A DNA stretch of 8,114 nt, taken from the NCBI GenBank assembly GCA_002363575.1, contig DEWI01000125.1, forward strand, positions 1 to 8,114. Reading direction: 5' to 3'. The stretch is from Verrucomicrobia bacterium UBA3214 (GTDB lineage: Bacteria > Verrucomicrobiota > Kiritimatiellia > RFP12 > UBA1067). Numbering within the stretch: the first letter of the stretch is position 1; every line of letters starts with the position of its first letter. Shown piece by piece: positions 6,582 to 8,114 of the stretch. The notes beneath the pieces were generated by a model that saw only the letters and a program-made list of their open reading frames with translations, had not been told where the DNA came from and did not search any database. Made by a program: the position numbers and the translations under genes.

Positions 6582-7793
6582 TCAGCGCACGCGCCGGATG
6601 CGGACTTTCGGTCCGGTCGCGCCGTCCTGTCCGTCTTTGAGCGGGATGGGGCACTTGATCTCGGTCTTCGCAAACAAATCCACAAAGCGTTTGGCAAGCT
6701 CGATTTTGGTGCGGACGGCGATAAGCTTCTCTCTCGCTTCCTCGAGCGACAATTCCGGCTTGAGAGGCGTCTTTTCGAGCATGATATGCGCTAGTTCCAC
6801 GCTTGCTTCGTCCTCGTCCGTCTCCGGGTGGCGCTTGAGGAGCTTCAATATATGCCATGAGAACGGCGTCTCGACGATGCCGCTTATTTCTCCCTCTTCA
6901 AGCTTCGCGTAGGCGGCTTCGATTTCTTCGCGCAAATCGTCTTTTACGAGTTTCTGGACGTTGTCGTCGTCCTCCATGAAAACGCCTTTCGTTTCCGCCG
7001 TTTCGCATTCGCTCCACTTTTCGGCGGCCTCGCCGAAATCCATCGGCTCTGTGCCGTCGGACGGCTTGAGTTTGGCGAGAATTTCGCGAATCTGCGCGCA
7101 CTTGAAAGCATTCGTCGCTTCGGCCGCGTCGTTCCATTCGCTCTGCGCGAGCTGCGCCTTGCGCGCCTCTTCGTCGGTGACGGTGATGGAAGGTTTGATG
7201 ACCTGTTCGCAGTAGGCGCGCCAGAGCAGCGCGTTCGTCAAATTGTGTTCGTAGAAAGATTCCGGCTCGTCCATCAACTTCAGGAGTTTGGCGGCGGCCG
7301 GACCGCGGCGTACGTAATGCTCGCGCGTGGCGGCGCGCGCCTTCTCGAATTCCTCATCCGCGACTTTCAAGCCGAGACGCCGCGCCTCGGCCGCAAAAAC
7401 CGCATACTTCAAATATTCTTTGACAACCTTCTTGAAACGCATCCCGAAAGCCGCGTCGTTCGCCTCGGCCATGCCTTCCGCACCGACTTGCACAGGCAGC
7501 GGAAGCGGCGCCGCGATAGCATCCATATGCGCCTTCACAAGCCCCCAGCGCAGTTTATCCACTCCGCCGACATCCAGGAAAATATCATCGTCGCCAAGCC
7601 CCAGAAGCGTGCCCATCGTCGATGCGCCGCCTCCGGACGCGCGTGCTGCAGAAGCCGAGAGCGAGACGCCGCCTTCCGCCGTGCGTTCAGCCTTCGTCGG
7701 ATCGAAAGTGGCGCCATTGGCGAGCTTGGATTCTTCCGCCGCGCTTGCAACAGCCGCCGCAAGCACGAAAACAACTGCAATTCTCCCTCTCAT
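6582..7793 (-). CDS. Exported parvulin/SurA-like peptidyl-prolyl isomerase
   Basis: The 403-residue product has a signal peptide (MRGRIAVVFVLAAAVASA, ASA|A cleavage near residue 18) and a low-complexity Ala/Ser/Gly linker to about residue 60. A SurA-type N-terminal helical region follows: FLDVGGVDKLRWGLV (about 72-86) resembles the usual V-x-G-x-x-L-T-x-x-E entry. Helices follow (about 110-200), then ITVTDEEARK and the PPIC rotamase-like segment at about 222-320. Its recognisable parts are MDFGEAAEKWSE, then LEEGEISGIVETPFSWHILKLLKR, the classic GE-[IV]-S-x-x-V-x-T-x-F-G-x-H-I ending. The N-terminal HIL motif of the rotamase fold is degenerate (KCAQIREIL), while AHIML occurs after the domain at about 335-339. 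Mature cysteines are C195, C232, C263 and C381. The C terminus is basic (GPKVRIRRVR). It would catalyse proline cis-trans isomerisation or act as a chaperone for exported proteins. It is the first gene after the terminator and probably leads the operon with the thioredoxin-fold proteins. A catalytically inactive chaperone is the main alternative. Confidence 0.85.
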   Translation of the reverse strand: MRGRIAVVFVLAAAVASAAEESKLANGATFDPTKAERTAEGGVSLSASAARASGGGASTMGTLLGLGDDDIFLDVGGVDKLRWGLVKAHMDAIAAPLPLPVQVGAEGMAEANDAAFGMRFKKVVKEYLKYAVFAAEARRLGLKVADEEFEKARAATREHYVRRGPAAAKLLKLMDEPESFYEHNLTNALLWRAYCEQVIKPSITVTDEEARKAQLAQSEWNDAAEATNAFKCAQIREILAKLKPSDGTEPMDFGEAAEKWSECETAETKGVFMEDDDNVQKLVKDDLREEIEAAYAKLEEGEISGIVETPFSWHILKLLKRHPETDEDEASVELAHIMLEKTPLKPELSLEEAREKLIAVRTKIELAKRFVDLFAKTEIKCPIPLKDGQDGATGPKVRIRRVR

Positions 7794-7799
7794 TCCTCT

Positions 7800-7804
7800 C
7801 TCCT
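7800..7804 (-). promoter_or_regulatory. Shine-Dalgarno site of the PPIase gene
   Basis: The minus strand reads CTAGGAGAGAGG before ATG 7793; AGGAG lies six bases from the start, an optimal gap, and the signal peptide begins at this ATG. No other start is needed. Confidence 0.75.
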
Positions 7805-7861
7805 AGCATCAAGAAAATGCTCTATATCAATAGCAACAACAGCAGCGCTCGGACTTTTTCT

Positions 7862-7874
7862 TCTGTCAGACAGA
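7862..7874. repeat. 13-bp dyad symmetry (TCTGTC-A-GACAGA)
   Basis: Two perfect 6-base arms flank a single A, 11 bases left of the terminator T run and about 70 bases upstream of the PPIase start. Position and symmetry fit a regulator-binding site near a promoter, but no regulator gene is in the window and a single short dyad can arise by chance. Confidence 0.3.
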
Positions 7875-7885
7875 TTTCGAAAGCA

Positions 7886-7920
7886 AAAAGGGGGAAGGTT
7901 TTCCAACCTGTCCCCCTTTT
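7886..7920 (-). terminator. Intrinsic terminator of the upstream gene
   Basis: A 15-bp stem (7886-7900 with 7905-7920) closes on a TTCC loop on the plus strand (GGAA on the minus strand). The stem is perfect apart from one bulged base at 7910. It combines a G5/C5 block with AAAA/TTTT ends, so minus-strand transcripts end in a U run (7889-7885). It lies 63 bases past the stop of the unrecognised upstream gene and before the PPIase gene, marking an operon boundary. The plus-strand side also ends in TTTT, so it could act in both directions. Confidence 0.8.
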
Positions 7921-7929
7921 CTCCTCTTA

Positions 7930-7957
7930 CCGGCCGGCGCAGTCAAGCGCCAACCGG
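7930..7957. repeat. Second inverted repeat before the terminator
   Basis: CCGG-CC-GGCGC, a six-base AGTCAA loop, then GCGCC-AA-CCGG form a 9-bp stem with a 2x2 internal loop. It lies between the stop codon at 7984 and the terminator, with no T tract of its own. It would sit in the 3' UTR of the upstream gene and could stabilise the transcript end or be part of a paired-hairpin element with the terminator. Confidence 0.45.
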
Positions 7958-7983
7958 CTCGATTATTGAAGCTTCCGCCTCAA

Positions 7984-8114
7984 TTACTCCTCGTCTTCGG
8001 TATCGAAGCCGCTGAGCACGTCTTCCGCGAAGTAAGCCGCGCCGAAGGCGAGCTGCTGAGCGGAAACGTTGGTCAGCCTCTTGGCCTGATAGGAAGCCTT
8101 CCAGGTGCCGCCGA
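7984..8114 (-). CDS. Unrecognised protein, C-terminal fragment with acidic tail
   Basis: The last 42 codons are present, ending in TAA (7986-7984); the start lies outside the window. The fragment begins GGTWKASYQAKRLTN and contains an amphipathic, Ala/Phe-rich segment (QQLAFGAAYFAEDVL) followed by an acidic end (DTEDEE). Codon use (GC-rich third positions) matches the neighbouring genes. I do not recognise the family. It is on the same strand as the PPIase gene but separated from it by 190 bases and an intrinsic terminator, so it probably belongs to another transcription unit. Confidence 0.65.
   Translation of the reverse strand, partial: GGTWKASYQAKRLTNVSAQQLAFGAAYFAEDVLSGFDTEDEE

Larger units (their letters stand above)
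7794..7885 (-). promoter_or_regulatory. 5' leader and probable promoter region of the PPIase operon
   Basis: This 92-base stretch between the terminator T run and the PPIase start is clearly more AT-rich than the surrounding genes and is the only place where transcription of the downstream genes could restart after the terminator. I find no convincing -35/-10 pair; TTGTTG and TATAGA both occur near the middle on the minus strand but are only seven bases apart. The region is supported by position, not by boxes. Confidence 0.4.

Noticed and set aside
6527..6697. N-terminal extension of the 898-residue protein to an upstream in-frame ATG
   Set aside because: It would add 57 Arg-rich residues overlapping the end of the PPIase gene and bury a good signal peptide that has its own AGGAG site.
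7245..8015. 256-codon plus-strand frame crossing the terminator region
   Set aside because: It runs through the PPIase start, the promoter region and the terminator hairpin; no recognisable domain. The minus-strand reading explains all these elements.
1..8114. CRISPR array, IS element, tRNA or rRNA
   Set aside because: No direct repeats with regular spacers, no transposase motifs or terminal repeats, and no cloverleaf or rRNA signature seen. The repeated GCC/GGC-rich words on the plus strand are codon-composition effects in Ala/Gly-rich genes.

Overview
The window looks like a chromosomal piece of an uncultured, GC-rich Gram-negative bacterium of the PVC group. I favour Verrucomicrobiota or Kiritimatiellota/Lentisphaerota. 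This rests on protein style: long exported multidomain proteins built from Calx-beta-like and putative-Ig (He_PIG-type) modules, ending in a G-x-F-x-G-S ... F-x-G-V-V module that I associate with this group, plus a divergent exported parvulin/SurA-like protein. There is no rRNA, tRNA or core marker gene, so the taxonomic call is inference.

Every credible gene lies on the minus strand. In transcription order (right to left) they are: (1) the last 42 codons of an unrecognised protein with an acidic tail (7984-8114); (2) a noncoding gap (7794-7983) holding a strong intrinsic terminator hairpin, a second hairpin and a 13-bp dyad; (3) an exported parvulin/SurA-like peptidyl-prolyl isomerase (6582-7793); (4) an exported 898-residue protein with an N-terminal thioredoxin-like domain (CSHC), Ig-like modules and a C-terminal glycine/aromatic beta module (3830-6526); (5) an exported 1213-residue relative with two thioredoxin-like domains (CGNC and CPYC), Calx-beta and Ig modules and the same kind of C-terminal module (115-3756); (6) the first 34 codons of another exported, Ala/Pro-rich protein (1-104).

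Genes 3 to 6 are separated by 55, 73 and 10 bases with no intrinsic terminator between them, so they probably form one operon whose transcription starts left of the terminator at 7886-7920. All four have N-terminal signal peptides. The combined content, a proline isomerase plus three CxxC thioredoxin-fold domains on exported beta-rich scaffolds, suggests an extracytoplasmic folding/redox or cell-surface module. I do not recognise it as a described system. The two large proteins are clear relatives in layout. The junction between them carries a 16-bp GC-only palindrome directly after the stop codon, and a four-codon mini-ORF with an excellent Shine-Dalgarno site whose stop overlaps a possible TTG start of the next gene.

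The plus strand has long open frames up to several hundred codons. They are best explained as antisense shadows of GC-rich genes and are not annotated.
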